Position numbers and translations under genes: made by a program. From contig OZ241969.1 in assembly GCA_965204165.1 (NCBI GenBank), positions 372,001-436,000 on the forward strand: 64,000 nt of DNA, in the 5' to 3' direction. The notes under the pieces are model-generated. The model made no database searches and had not been told where the DNA came from. It saw only the letters and a list, made by a program, of their open reading frames with translations. Source of the DNA: VYFG01 sp965204165. Lineage in GTDB: Bacteria > Pseudomonadota > Gammaproteobacteria > Arenicellales > Poriferihabitantaceae. Each line of letters begins with the position of its first letter. The stretch's first letter is position 1. Below are positions 1 to 7,965 of this stretch, one piece after another.

Positions 1-543
1 GGTGTGCGGGGCGATACGGTGCTGGCGCGCCGCAATCGTGCGATGTTGCTTCTCACTGCACGAATGGGCCTTCGGGCGCGAGAAGTCGTTGCGATCCGCC
101 TGGATGATATCCGCTGGTCCGTCGGAGATATCCTGATCCGGGGCAAGGGCCATCTCCATGATCCCATGCCATTGCCGGTCGATGTCGGCGAAGCACTGGT
201 GGACTACATCCGCCACGGGCGACAAGGCAGTTCGCGTCACCTGTTCGTCACTGTTCGGGCGCCTTGGCGGCCCTTCGAAACGGGAGTGATTGTCTCAAAC
301 GTAGTGAAGAACGCGGTAGCGAAAGCCGGTTACAGCATGCCTTCGGGGCAACCCTGTGGCGCTTATCTTTTCCGTCACTCACTGGCCACCGCGCTGCTGC
401 GTCAGGGGACACCCTTCCACGAGATTGGCGACGTTCTTCGTCATCGGCAAACTGCAACAACCATGATCTACGCCCGCTACGACATTGATGCATTGCGCTC
501 AATTGTCCAGCCTTGGCCGACGGCGAAAGGAGGACGGGCATGA
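1..543 (+). CDS. Tyrosine recombinase, first of a RIT trio (5' truncated by window edge)
   Basis: This is the C-terminal catalytic domain of a phage-integrase-type site-specific recombinase, which cuts and rejoins DNA through a covalent tyrosine intermediate. Visible motifs are the first catalytic Arg in GLRAREV, the second box LFRHSLAT (the usual His of HxLR is Tyr here), and LRHRQTATTMIYAR, which ends with the nucleophilic Tyr; the family Gly before that His is Arg. The frame is open to base 1, so a GTG at 4 is probably internal and the N-terminal DNA-binding domain lies outside. The gene ends in an ATGA overlap with the next recombinase, typical of RIT elements. Confidence 0.85.
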   Translation, partial: GVRGDTVLARRNRAMLLLTARMGLRAREVVAIRLDDIRWSVGDILIRGKGHLHDPMPLPVDVGEALVDYIRHGRQGSSRHLFVTVRAPWRPFETGVIVSNVVKNAVAKAGYSMPSGQPCGAYLFRHSLATALLRQGTPFHEIGDVLRHRQTATTMIYARYDIDALRSIVQPWPTAKGGRA

Positions 544-1496
544 CGACATTACGCGATTATCTTATCCGGTATCTCGATCATCGACAGCTGTTCCGTCATC
601 CCCGTACGCCCGACGAGGCAATGGTTCTATGGCGCTTCGTAGAGTTTACCGATGGTGTGGGTGCAACACGGATTACAGCGAGGTTGTTCCTGCAATGGCG
701 GGAAAGCAACAAAGCGGTGCGCGACGTCACCTGGAAGGCGTACCTGAGCCATGTGCGGGGCTTCGCGAAATGGCTCCAGGGAGTTGATCCGCGTAACGAA
801 GTTCCGCCGGCGCATCTGGTTCGAACGAACCACAGACGACCGCAGCCTTACATCTACACGCCACCGGAGATCGTTCGAATCGTCCGTTATGCGGAGCAAC
901 TTCCTTCGCAGACCGGTCTGACCGCCTGGACATTCTCGACCCTGTTCGGGTTGATCGCGGTGACCGGCATGCGGCTCGGCGAGGCGTTGAACCTCGACGA
1001 TTCCGATGTCGACCTCGACAATGCCGTGTTGAGGCTCACCAACACCAAGACTGGCGGGTTCCGTCTGCTGCCCGTGGCCACCTCAACCGGAGAACGGCTT
1101 GGTGCTTACCGCAACACCCGCCAACGGATCCTCGGAACCTCGAACGGACCATTCTTCCTGAACGAACAAGGCCGACGTCCAGTCGCCAACACCGCTCAAG
1201 AAGTGTTCGCCCATATCGGTCATGCCATCGGTCTTCGCCAGGTTCGTCCGGATGGTAAACGCGGTCACGGCCCCCGTATTCACGACCTCCGCCATACCAT
1301 GGCCGTTCGGACCATCATCGGCTGGTATCGCCAGGGTCGCGATCCCAATCGCGAGATGATCAAGCTGTCGACATATCTGGGACACAGGCTTCCATCGAGT
1401 ACGTACTGGTATATCGAGGCTGTGCCTGAACTGATGCACCTGGCGTGCGAGCGCGCAGAACAGACCCGCCTGCAGGGGGTTCGCCATGAACGATAA
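540..1496 (+). CDS. Tyrosine recombinase, second of a RIT trio
   Basis: A complete site-specific recombinase of about 318 residues. I chose ATG 540 because a strong Shine-Dalgarno (AAAGGAGG, 526-533) sits six bases upstream and the ATG overlaps the previous stop as ATGA; a TTG at 513 is in frame but less likely. An N-terminal SAM-like DNA-binding region precedes the catalytic domain: GMRLGEALNL (Arg), HDLRHTMAVR (His-x-x-Arg) and LGHRLPSSTYWYI (nucleophilic Tyr region). The trio presumably acts together on the element ends. How the three proteins share catalysis in RIT elements is not well established. Confidence 0.9.
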   Translation: MTTLRDYLIRYLDHRQLFRHPRTPDEAMVLWRFVEFTDGVGATRITARLFLQWRESNKAVRDVTWKAYLSHVRGFAKWLQGVDPRNEVPPAHLVRTNHRRPQPYIYTPPEIVRIVRYAEQLPSQTGLTAWTFSTLFGLIAVTGMRLGEALNLDDSDVDLDNAVLRLTNTKTGGFRLLPVATSTGERLGAYRNTRQRILGTSNGPFFLNEQGRRPVANTAQEVFAHIGHAIGLRQVRPDGKRGHGPRIHDLRHTMAVRTIIGWYRQGRDPNREMIKLSTYLGHRLPSSTYWYIEAVPELMHLACERAEQTRLQGVRHER

Positions 1497-2481
1497 CATT
1501 CTGGCCATCTGCGTCCAGCAGTTCTTCACCGACCATCTTGCGGGCCGTCTGCACGCCAGCACCCAGACGGTCTCAAGCTATCGCGACACGTTCCGTCTGC
1601 TGCTGAACTACGCTTCCGGCCGGCTCGGCCTGTGCCCCACGGACATGCGTCTCGAGGACCTTGATGCGACCCTGATCGGGGACTTCCTCGCATACCTGGA
1701 AACCGAGCGCGGCAACTGCGTCCGCAGCCGTAACACGCGTCTTGCGGCCATCCGGTCGTTCTTCAGGTTTACCTCCTTACAGGAACCGCAGTTCGTCCAT
1801 CACTGTCAGCGGGTCCTGTCCATCCCGGTCAAGAAGTTCGAGAAGAGAACAGTCACCTATCTCAACCCGGAGGAAACGGCAGCGCTGTTGTCGGCGCCCG
1901 ATACCACCACATGGCTCGGGCGGCGTGACCGCACGCTACTCGTTGTTGCACTGCAAACCGGCCTCAGGGTCTCGGAGCTCACTGGTCTGTCTCGCGGTGA
2001 TGTCGTGCTCGGCACCGGGGCACACGTCCGGTGCATGGGGAAGGGTCGCAAGGAGCGACTGACGCCACTACGAAAAGACAGTGCCGATGCATTGGGTGTC
2101 TGGCTCAATGAACGGTCCGGCAACGACGGGGATCCCGTGTTTGTCAGCAACCGGGGAGGGTCGCTCAGCCGCGATGCGGTCGAACGGATAGTGCGCAAGT
2201 ATGCCATCTCCGCGTCAGCAACACATCCGTCCCTGAAGGAGAAGCGCGTTACCCCCCATGTGCTACGTCACAGTGCGGCCATGTCCTTGTTGCAGTCTGG
2301 CGTCGATTGCGCCGTGATCGCCCTGTGGCTTGGTCATGAGTCCATCGAAACCACACAAATCTATCTGCACGCCGATCTCAAACTCAAGGAAAAAGCGATG
2401 GACCGAACCAAGCCTGCCGAAGTCCCATCCGGCCGATACAAACCGCCGGATGCGCTGATGGCCTTTCTCCAGGCACTTTGA
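1486..2481 (+). CDS. Tyrosine recombinase, third of a RIT trio
   Basis: XerC/D-like recombinase of 331 residues with an intact active site: TGLRVSELTGL (Arg), PHVLRHSAAM (His and Arg), WLGHESIETTQIYLH (His and the Tyr nucleophile). It starts 11 bases inside the preceding gene, showing translational coupling. Its stop codon (TGA 2479-2481) directly abuts the stop codon of the convergent istA gene (2482-2484). No room is left for non-coding RIT end sequence unless istA's last codons are really RIT DNA, which is how I read it. Length and motifs look complete. Confidence 0.9.
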   Translation: MNDNILAICVQQFFTDHLAGRLHASTQTVSSYRDTFRLLLNYASGRLGLCPTDMRLEDLDATLIGDFLAYLETERGNCVRSRNTRLAAIRSFFRFTSLQEPQFVHHCQRVLSIPVKKFEKRTVTYLNPEETAALLSAPDTTTWLGRRDRTLLVVALQTGLRVSELTGLSRGDVVLGTGAHVRCMGKGRKERLTPLRKDSADALGVWLNERSGNDGDPVFVSNRGGSLSRDAVERIVRKYAISASATHPSLKEKRVTPHVLRHSAAMSLLQSGVDCAVIALWLGHESIETTQIYLHADLKLKEKAMDRTKPAEVPSGRYKPPDALMAFLQAL

Positions 2482-2549
2482 TTATGCCGACAATGCGAGC
2501 CGGAGAATCAGCGGGGACGGGGGATTCGGGCGCGGACGCGGCATAGTCA
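2480..2549. repeat. Imperfect inverted repeat at the inferred right end of the RIT element
   Basis: GATTATGCCGA at 2480-2490 is matched in inverted orientation by GCGGCATAGTC at 2539-2549 (reverse complement GACTATGCCGC, 9 of 11 identical). It lies directly after the third recombinase and before recognisable istA sequence, so it may be a recombinase-binding site at the element end. The assignment is inference; the matching left end is outside the window. Confidence 0.4.
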
Positions 2550-4086
2550 GGATTTTGGCGTTACGGACATTCCCATGGTCATCCGGAAGGATGGACTCCT
2601 GGGCGGGCTCCGGTTTTTTCCGGTCGAGTCCGTTCTTGAGGATCGCCTCGACGCTCCGGTACTTGAGGGTCTTCAGGTACAGGGCCCGTTTGCAGGCGGC
2701 GTTGAGCCGCTCGTTGCCGTAGGACTGGCCGAGGCGCATGATGCCGAGGCAGGCGCGGAAGGCCTGCTGGGGATGTTGGCGCGAAGCCATCATCTTCTTC
2801 ACCAGCGCCGCGGTGTCAGGGCCAGCCTTTCCGGCCCATGCGACGATGCGCTCCGGGGACCATTCCCCCACCTTGCGGTGCTTCTCTGGCATGTGTTCCG
2901 AGGCAGTGGTGTGCCTGCCCCGCAGCCAGGAGCGCCGGTGGCTCGCGACCCGCTGGCCCTTGTGGAGGCATTCGATGGTGTTGCGGGTGGCCCGGAGTTC
3001 GATCTCGATCCCGACGAGTGCGCAGGGAACGGAGTACCAGTGCTTGTCGAACTCGACGTGATAGTCCGTGCTGTGGACGCGGACCTTCTTCCACTCGGCG
3101 AACTCGTAGGGCTCCCGGGGCAGTGGTTTCAGGGCCGGCCTGTCGATCTCCTCGAAGAGTTCCCGGCGGCTGCCGGGGAGCTTCTGGAACGGCTTGTTGT
3201 TGAGTTTCTCCAGCAGCTGCCCGATCTCGATGTTGACCTCCCGCAGGGAGAAGAACCGCCGGTTGCGCAGGGCCGCGAGGATCCAGCGCTCTGCCAAAAG
3301 CACGCTCAATTCCGCTTTAGCCTTCTCCCGCGGGCGCCGGACGCGCGCAGGCACCACAGCCAGGTCATGGTGCTCCGCCATTTCCTGGTAGGTGGGGTTG
3401 ATGTCGGGCTCGTACCGGTGGGCCTTCACCACCGCGGACCGCAGGTTGTCGGGCACGACAATCTCGGGACAGCCACCCATCCAGGAGAAGCAGTTCTGGT
3501 GGGACGTGATCCAGTCTTCCAGTCCCTGGGTCCAGGTGACCTCGGCATAGGTGTAGCCCGACGCACCCAGCGCCGCCACGAAGAGCTGGGCCTGGCGCTC
3601 CTCCCCCGTGGACGGGTCGATGATCCCCACCGTCATGCCGGCGTAGTCCACGAACAGCTTCTCACCCGCCTTGTGGTCCTGCCGCATCACCAGATCCAGC
3701 TTGCCGGCCCACTTGCGGTAGTGCCGGCAGAACCAGGAATACTCGTATCCCTCGGGGTTCCCCTCCCGGTACTCGTCCCACAGCAGTTGCAGGGTCACGC
3801 CCTTGCGACGGAGCTCCTTGTGGATGTACACCCAGTCCGGGACCCCCCGCTTCCTGGCCAGCCGCCGGGGCTCCGGCGGTGGAAACAGGCGCCGCTCGAG
3901 ATCGGCGTCGTTCAGATTATCCGGAAGTGGCCACGAAAGCCCCTCCTGGTCCAGCCGCAACAGATAGTTGCTGACCGTGGTGTGGCTGATCCTGCAGATC
4001 CTGCCGATTTCCCGGTTGCTCAACCCTTGCTGGTTCAGCCTCAGGATTTCCTTGATTTTTCGCATGGATAGACTCTTGTGTGGCAT
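2482..4086 (-). CDS. istA: IS21-family transposase IstA (C-terminus probably replaced, no istB)
   Basis: DDE/RNase-H-fold transposase with an N-terminal helix-turn-helix (residues ~8-45 from the chosen start). Catalytic residues are visible as D147 (FVDYAG), D213 (VPDNLR) and E259 (KAKAEL). ATG 4086 is preferred over the upstream alternative at 4131 because AGGAGG (plus 4092-4097) precedes it. IstA normally needs the ATPase IstB encoded just downstream; istB is absent here. The protein follows the family to about HGNVR and then ends in a proline/arginine-rich tail, and its stop abuts the RIT recombinase stop. I infer that the RIT element inserted at the end of istA, and that istB lies beyond the left window edge. 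Confidence 0.85.
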   Translation of the reverse strand: MPHKSLSMRKIKEILRLNQQGLSNREIGRICRISHTTVSNYLLRLDQEGLSWPLPDNLNDADLERRLFPPPEPRRLARKRGVPDWVYIHKELRRKGVTLQLLWDEYREGNPEGYEYSWFCRHYRKWAGKLDLVMRQDHKAGEKLFVDYAGMTVGIIDPSTGEERQAQLFVAALGASGYTYAEVTWTQGLEDWITSHQNCFSWMGGCPEIVVPDNLRSAVVKAHRYEPDINPTYQEMAEHHDLAVVPARVRRPREKAKAELSVLLAERWILAALRNRRFFSLREVNIEIGQLLEKLNNKPFQKLPGSRRELFEEIDRPALKPLPREPYEFAEWKKVRVHSTDYHVEFDKHWYSVPCALVGIEIELRATRNTIECLHKGQRVASHRRSWLRGRHTTASEHMPEKHRKVGEWSPERIVAWAGKAGPDTAALVKKMMASRQHPQQAFRACLGIMRLGQSYGNERLNAACKRALYLKTLKYRSVEAILKNGLDRKKPEPAQESILPDDHGNVRNAKILTMPRPRPNPPSPLILRLALSA

Positions 4087-4175
4087 GGGCGCCTCCTCGT
4101 TGAAAAGGCGGGCACCATACCGGGTTGTCAATCATGCGTCGTTCGGCTCCGATGGGAGTGTATGCCTTGGTGAAA

Positions 4176-4272
4176 GTGGCAACTTTCACCGTGGAATGAG
4201 TGGCAACTTTGCCGTGGAATCGGTGGCAACTTTCAGCGTGGAATGGGTGGCAACTTTGCCGTGGAATACCCA
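4176..4272 (-). repeat. Four tandem transposase-binding repeats at the IS21 left end
   Basis: The core GTGGCAACTTT followed by a GTGGAAT segment recurs four times, starting at 4176, 4200, 4223 and 4247, a period of 23-24 bases. IS21-family elements are known for multiple internal repeats at their ends, thought to bind the transposase. The probable tip is the CA at 4271-4272, which reads TGGG outward-to-inward on the minus strand. Immediately beyond it, PIN-domain coding sequence begins, so the IS interrupts that gene. Confidence 0.75.
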
Positions 4273-4577
4273 TCCGAATGACCGTCACGTCCTGGCGGCC
4301 GCGATTGTGGCCCAGGCGAGCCTCATCATCACCTGCAATCTCAGAGACTTTCCTCGCAGGAACCTAAAGATTCACGGGATCCGAGGCCCGACATCCAGAC
4401 GAGTTCATAGGTAATCTGATCAACCTTGCCCCTGCGCGTGTTCATTCTGTCGTTGCCACTATCCGGGCCAGATTGCGGAATCCCCCCATTTCCCCCAGCG
4501 AATATATCGACACGCTTGAGCAGCACTCCTTGCCGAAGACCGCAGGATTGCTTCGGCCATTCAAGAATCAAATCTGA
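4268..4577 (+). pseudogene. PIN-domain toxin fragment, cut by IS21 and frameshifted
   Basis: The translation starts with NDRHVLAAAIVAQASLI and continues ITCNLRDFP, a classic VapC-like PIN-domain segment (PIN_3 type, putative ribonuclease toxin). After GI near 4381 the frame breaks. Removing one extra C (4381/4382) restores EARHPDEFIGNLINLAP, and the frame then runs through IRARLRNPPISPSEYIDTLE to a stop at 4575-4577, matching the usual C-terminal part of the family. The N-terminal part is missing at the IS21 end. Both lesions indicate a dead gene. No antitoxin partner is visible. Confidence 0.75.
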
Positions 4578-4595
4578 AACTGCACGGAAGATGAC

Positions 4596-5147
4596 TCAGC
4601 CGTTTGAACCGGAACGGTCCCAATCGGTTTCGAACAACACCACCCGCACCCTTCCGGGGAGGTTGGGATTGAACAGGTGGTTGTGCCAGTAGGTGGCTTC
4701 GTATTCAACGGATCCCGGTTCGCAGTCACGAACGGCGCAGGCCAGGGTGAATTCCTGGGTTCCCTGGCTGAAATCAAGTGTGCATCTTTCCGCGGCCAGC
4801 AGGCGGCCGGCAAGGTCGCTGTCAAGGGAAAAGAGGGCGGTTATCCTGTCGTCGAATTCCGCCGGGACCTGGTAGTAATGTTCGCCAAGTAGGCCAAGCG
4901 CGTTTTCATAGACCGCCCTGGGGTCATTGCTTTTCTGCACCATGAAACGGAATTCGGCGGTGATCCTTTCCGGGTCCAGCTTGTACATCACGGTGTTGAT
5001 CTGCCCCGCGGCCTCCCCGCCGAGCCGCACCGATGCCCGGGCCCCCTCAGGCGGCCTGCCGGCCTGCCGGCGCACCGCATACTGTCTCACCCGGCATTGC
5101 CAGCCAAGAAACCTAAGACAGAGTTCCGGTCGTTGGTCGTTCTTCAT
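4596..5147 (-). CDS. Conserved hypothetical protein
   Basis: Protein of about 183 residues that I do not recognise. ATG 5147 is chosen over an in-frame TTG two codons upstream. The sequence is soluble-looking, with no signal peptide or membrane segment: a basic, cysteine-containing N-terminal stretch (LCLRFLGWQCRVRQYAVRR), a middle with alternating hydrophobics, and an acidic C-terminal part containing YWHNHLFNPNLPGRVRVV. It lies downstream of the glx-like operon but beyond a strong terminator at 5311-5347, so it is probably transcribed separately. The long uninterrupted frame favours a real gene, but no function can be given. Confidence 0.55.
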   Translation of the reverse strand: MKNDQRPELCLRFLGWQCRVRQYAVRRQAGRPPEGARASVRLGGEAAGQINTVMYKLDPERITAEFRFMVQKSNDPRAVYENALGLLGEHYYQVPAEFDDRITALFSLDSDLAGRLLAAERCTLDFSQGTQEFTLACAVRDCEPGSVEYEATYWHNHLFNPNLPGRVRVVLFETDWDRSGSNG

Positions 5148-5310
5148 GGTCAAGCGTCCCTGACAGCCGCCAGGAGGGATTGATCATCCCAGAAATGACG
5201 GCGGAAGGCTTCCCCCCCGACCGACCGGCGGCGCCGGTCCCGCCATCCGGGTCCGCGACGTACCTGAAAAATCCGGCCGGTGTCGATCGTGCCACTCTCC
5301 CGGGTCCAAA

Positions 5311-5347
5311 GAAAAGGGCGTGGCATTCCCCTTCCGAATGCCACGCC
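5311..5347 (-). terminator. Rho-independent terminator of the glutamine-synthetase/glx operon
   Basis: A perfect 12-bp stem, GGCGTGGCATTC (5317-5328) pairing with GAATGCCACGCC (5336-5347), has a 7-base loop. On the minus strand a CCCTTTTC run follows. It lies 20 bases downstream of the stop of the last operon gene (5368), exactly where termination is expected. Confidence 0.85.
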
Positions 5348-5367
5348 AAGGCTCACACCAAAAAGAG

Positions 5368-5751
5368 CTAGAATTTGCGGTAGGCCCTCATCAGGTCGAC
5401 CATGGGATGGCCGGGCGACATCTGGAACTTGATCAGCAGTTCCCGCGCGATCATGTCCCGATCCTGCTGGTTGTCGGGCAGCCGGATATCCTCCGGCACC
5501 TGGACCCAGCCGTTGATGTTGCGGTCGAACACCGCGGGCTTGCCCTCCTCGTACCCCATGTGCACGTCTTCCAGCCAGTTCAGGTCCTTCCAGCCCATGA
5601 CTTCCATGTACTTGTGCAAAAACGGGGTGCAGCGGTCCATGTCCGGCACCAGGTTGACATCATAACGGTAGCCGATGTGCTGGCCGATCAGCTTCTCGCG
5701 CTCGGTGTCGACGCCGTCGCCTTCGATGTACTTGTCGATATCTTCGCTCAT
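5368..5751 (-). CDS. Small hypothetical protein of the glx/N-methylglutamate-synthase-like operon
   Basis: Soluble acidic protein of 127 residues, last gene of the operon, nine bases after glxD. It has no recognisable catalytic motif, cysteine cluster, signal peptide or membrane helix. Aromatic/acidic stretches (NWLEDVHMGYEEGKPAVFD) and a C-terminal helix-rich part (MIARELLIKFQMS) suggest a small folded accessory protein. Tight spacing and the terminator directly after it support co-expression with the split glutamate-synthase subunits. A role as a small subunit or chaperone is possible, but that is inference only. Confidence 0.7.
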   Translation of the reverse strand: MSEDIDKYIEGDGVDTEREKLIGQHIGYRYDVNLVPDMDRCTPFLHKYMEVMGWKDLNWLEDVHMGYEEGKPAVFDRNINGWVQVPEDIRLPDNQQDRDMIARELLIKFQMSPGHPMVDLMRAYRKF

Positions 5752-5760
5752 CGCTGCCTC

Positions 5761-7101
5761 CTAGAAACGGGTCAGGTCGGGACGCCCGACGGTATGCTGG
5801 GTACCCGCCAGGGGCACCTGGGCCAGTGCCGACGCCTCCATGGTCAGGGCCGCGAGATCCTCGGGTTCCAGGGAATGGATGTTGGTCTTGCCGCAGGCAC
5901 GCGCCAGCATCTGCGCCTCGATGGTGAGGGTATGCAGGAAGTTGTATACCCGTTCCGCGGCCTCGTCCGGGTTCAGCCGGGCCCGCAGTTGCGGGTCCTG
6001 GGTCGCCACGCCGACCGGACAGCGGCCGGAGTGGCAGTGATAGCAGAAGCCCGCCTCCACGCCCATCTCCTTCTCGAAATCCGCTTCCGGGATCGCCTTG
6101 TTGCAGTTGAGCGCCATCATCGCGGAATGGCCGATGGCCACCGCGTCGGCCCCCAGGGCAAGCGCCTTGGCGACATCTCCGCCGTTGCGGATGCCGCCGG
6201 CGTAGACCAGCGAGATATCATCCGACTTGCCGACGTCCTCCAGGGCCCGGCGTGCCTGGCGGATGGCGGCGATTCCCGGCACGCCGGTTTCCTCGGTGGC
6301 GAGGTGGGGCCCGGCACCGGTGCCGCCTTCCATGCCATCGATGTAGATGGAATCCGGCCCGGTCTTGGCCGCCATGCGCACGTCGTCGTAGACCCGCGCG
6401 GCGCCGAGCTTGAGCTGGATGGGGATTTCGTGGTTGGTGGCCTCGCGGATCTCGTTGATCTTGAGCGCCAGGTCATCGGGGCCGAGCCAGTCGGGGTGGC
6501 GCGCCGGTGAACGCTGGTCGATGCCCGCGGGCAGCGAACGCATTTCGGCGACCTGGTCGGTGACCTTCTGGCCCATGAGGTGGCCGCCGAGGCCCACCTT
6601 GCAGCCCTGGCCGATGAAGAATTCCACCGTATCGGCAAGCCTGAGGTGATTCGGGTTGAAACCGTAGCGGGACTGGATGCACTGGTACAGCCATTTCTCG
6701 GAGTAGCGGCGCTCGTCCGGGATCATGCCGCCTTCGCCGGAGCAGGTGGCGGTGCCGGCCATCGTGGCGCCGCGCGCCAGGGCGGTCTTGGCCTCGTAGG
6801 ACAGCGCGCCGAAGCTCATCCCCGTGATGTAGACGGGGATGTCGAGCACCAGGGGGCGCTTCGCCTTCGGGCCGATGACGGTCTGGGTCAGGCATTTCTC
6901 CCGGTAGCCCTCGATCACGAACCGGGTCAGGGTACCGGGCAGGAAGGTCAGGTCATCCCAGGTGGGAATTTTCTTGAACAGCGAAAATCCGCGCATCCGG
7001 TAGCGTCCCAGTTCGGACTTGATATGGATGTCGTCGATGACATTGGGCGGAAAGATGAAGCTCTTGCCCAGGCTGTTGACGTCTCGGTTGACTTTGGACA
7101 T
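5761..7101 (-). CDS. glxD: FMN-binding glutamate-synthase-like subunit (GlxD / MgsC type)
   Basis: Stand-alone version of the central and FMN-binding domains of the glutamate synthase large subunit, 446 residues. In glutamate synthase this TIM barrel combines ammonia with 2-oxoglutarate. In N-methylglutamate synthase the equivalent subunit uses methylamine. Visible features are PVYITGMSFGALS, the glycine-rich GEGGMIPDERRYS, a barrel strand with KLGAARVYDDV, the FMN-phosphate region YAGGIRNGGDVAKALALGAD, and a cysteine cluster CYHCHSGRCPVG resembling the Fe-S cysteines of GltB. It is co-transcribed with the amidotransferase and GXGXG subunits that together rebuild GltB. The substrate (ammonium or methylamine) cannot be decided from sequence. 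Confidence 0.85.
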   Translation of the reverse strand: MSKVNRDVNSLGKSFIFPPNVIDDIHIKSELGRYRMRGFSLFKKIPTWDDLTFLPGTLTRFVIEGYREKCLTQTVIGPKAKRPLVLDIPVYITGMSFGALSYEAKTALARGATMAGTATCSGEGGMIPDERRYSEKWLYQCIQSRYGFNPNHLRLADTVEFFIGQGCKVGLGGHLMGQKVTDQVAEMRSLPAGIDQRSPARHPDWLGPDDLALKINEIREATNHEIPIQLKLGAARVYDDVRMAAKTGPDSIYIDGMEGGTGAGPHLATEETGVPGIAAIRQARRALEDVGKSDDISLVYAGGIRNGGDVAKALALGADAVAIGHSAMMALNCNKAIPEADFEKEMGVEAGFCYHCHSGRCPVGVATQDPQLRARLNPDEAAERVYNFLHTLTIEAQMLARACGKTNIHSLEPEDLAALTMEASALAQVPLAGTQHTVGRPDLTRF

Positions 7102-7125
7102 GTCTTGTTCCTCTCTATCTGTGGG

Positions 7126-7965
7126 CTAGAGAACCAGTTTCTTCTCGGAGGGTTCGAGGTTGTCGTAGTTCCAGAGCTGCTTACCGGCCACGAATTTCTT
7201 CATGTTCCCGATACCGCACTCCGGCTCCAGGCCATACATGCCGAGCTTGGTGGCAAGCCACTTGACATCCAGTTCGGTCAGTTCCCCGGGCACGCAGTCA
7301 ACGCCAAGGTCCTCCACGTCGCCACCCACGTAGATGGTGCCGTCATACATGGAGTCCCCGAGGTTCTTGCCGGCGTCGCCGCAGATCACCATACGTCCGC
7401 GCTGCATCATGAAGCCGGAGAAGGCGCCGGTGCGGCCGCCGACGATGATGGTGCCGCCCTTCTGGTCGATCCCGGTACGGGAGCCGACATCGCCCTTGCA
7501 GACGAGGTCCCCGCCGCGAATCGCGGCCCCGAAGGTGGAGCCGCCGTTGCCCTCGATGACCACGGTGCCCGCCATCATGTTCTCGGCGCAGGACCAGCCC
7601 ACCCGGCCGGTGATGTGCACGTTGGGTCCGTCGATCAGTCCGCAGCCGAAATACCCGAGGCTGCCCTCGTAGGTGATGTTCGCCCGGTTGAGTATGCCCA
7701 CGCCCACGCCATGGCGGGCCCTGGGATTCTTCACCGTGATGGAGCCGATACCACTTTCGAGAAGTTCGCGGATCCTGAGATTGATGTCCGTGGACTCCAT
7801 GTCCGCGGCGTCGAATTCCGCCTGCTCGCCGAAGTCGACCTCGTGGGCCCAGGGATAGGTGAAATTCTCCTGCGCGCTGGCATCGAAAAACCGTTGCTGC
7901 GTGCGGCCCGAGAGCTGCTCGGTGTGCAGCCCCATGTCATGGGACTTGTGTTCTACGCTTGCCAT
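7126..7965 (-). CDS. glxC: GXGXG-domain glutamate-synthase-like subunit (GlxC / MgsB type)
   Basis: 279-residue protein matching the C-terminal right-handed beta-helix (GXGXG motif) domain of glutamate synthase and formylmethanofuran dehydrogenase subunit C. The repeated glycine pattern is clear in the middle: NGGSTFGAAIRGGDLVCKGD, RTGIDQKGGTIIVGG, RTGAFSGFMMQRGRMVICGD and MYDGTIYVGG. This domain is structural in the parent enzyme, helping to hold the ammonia tunnel and FMN domain. Its start overlaps the end of glxB by 13 bases, and glxD follows after 24 bases, so the three subunits are probably made together. Confidence 0.85.
   Translation of the reverse strand: MASVEHKSHDMGLHTEQLSGRTQQRFFDASAQENFTYPWAHEVDFGEQAEFDAADMESTDINLRIRELLESGIGSITVKNPRARHGVGVGILNRANITYEGSLGYFGCGLIDGPNVHITGRVGWSCAENMMAGTVVIEGNGGSTFGAAIRGGDLVCKGDVGSRTGIDQKGGTIIVGGRTGAFSGFMMQRGRMVICGDAGKNLGDSMYDGTIYVGGDVEDLGVDCVPGELTELDVKWLATKLGMYGLEPECGIGNMKKFVAGKQLWNYDNLEPSEKKLVL

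Larger units (their letters stand above)
1..2560 (+). mobile_element. RIT element (recombinases in trio), left part outside window
   Basis: Three consecutive, same-strand, overlapping tyrosine-recombinase genes are the hallmark of RIT elements, which mobilise as a unit. The first gene is cut by the window start. The overlaps are 4 and 11 bases, so the trio is translationally coupled. The right boundary is inferred to lie between the third stop codon (2481) and about 2560, where the adjoining istA sequence resumes a family-typical reading (H-G-N-V-R). An imperfect inverted repeat lies in this interval. The left end is not visible. Confidence 0.75.

Noticed and set aside
2575..4071. A 498-codon plus-strand frame opposite istA
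   Set aside because: IstA on the minus strand has intact DDE residues and a good ribosome-binding site; the plus frame is its shadow.
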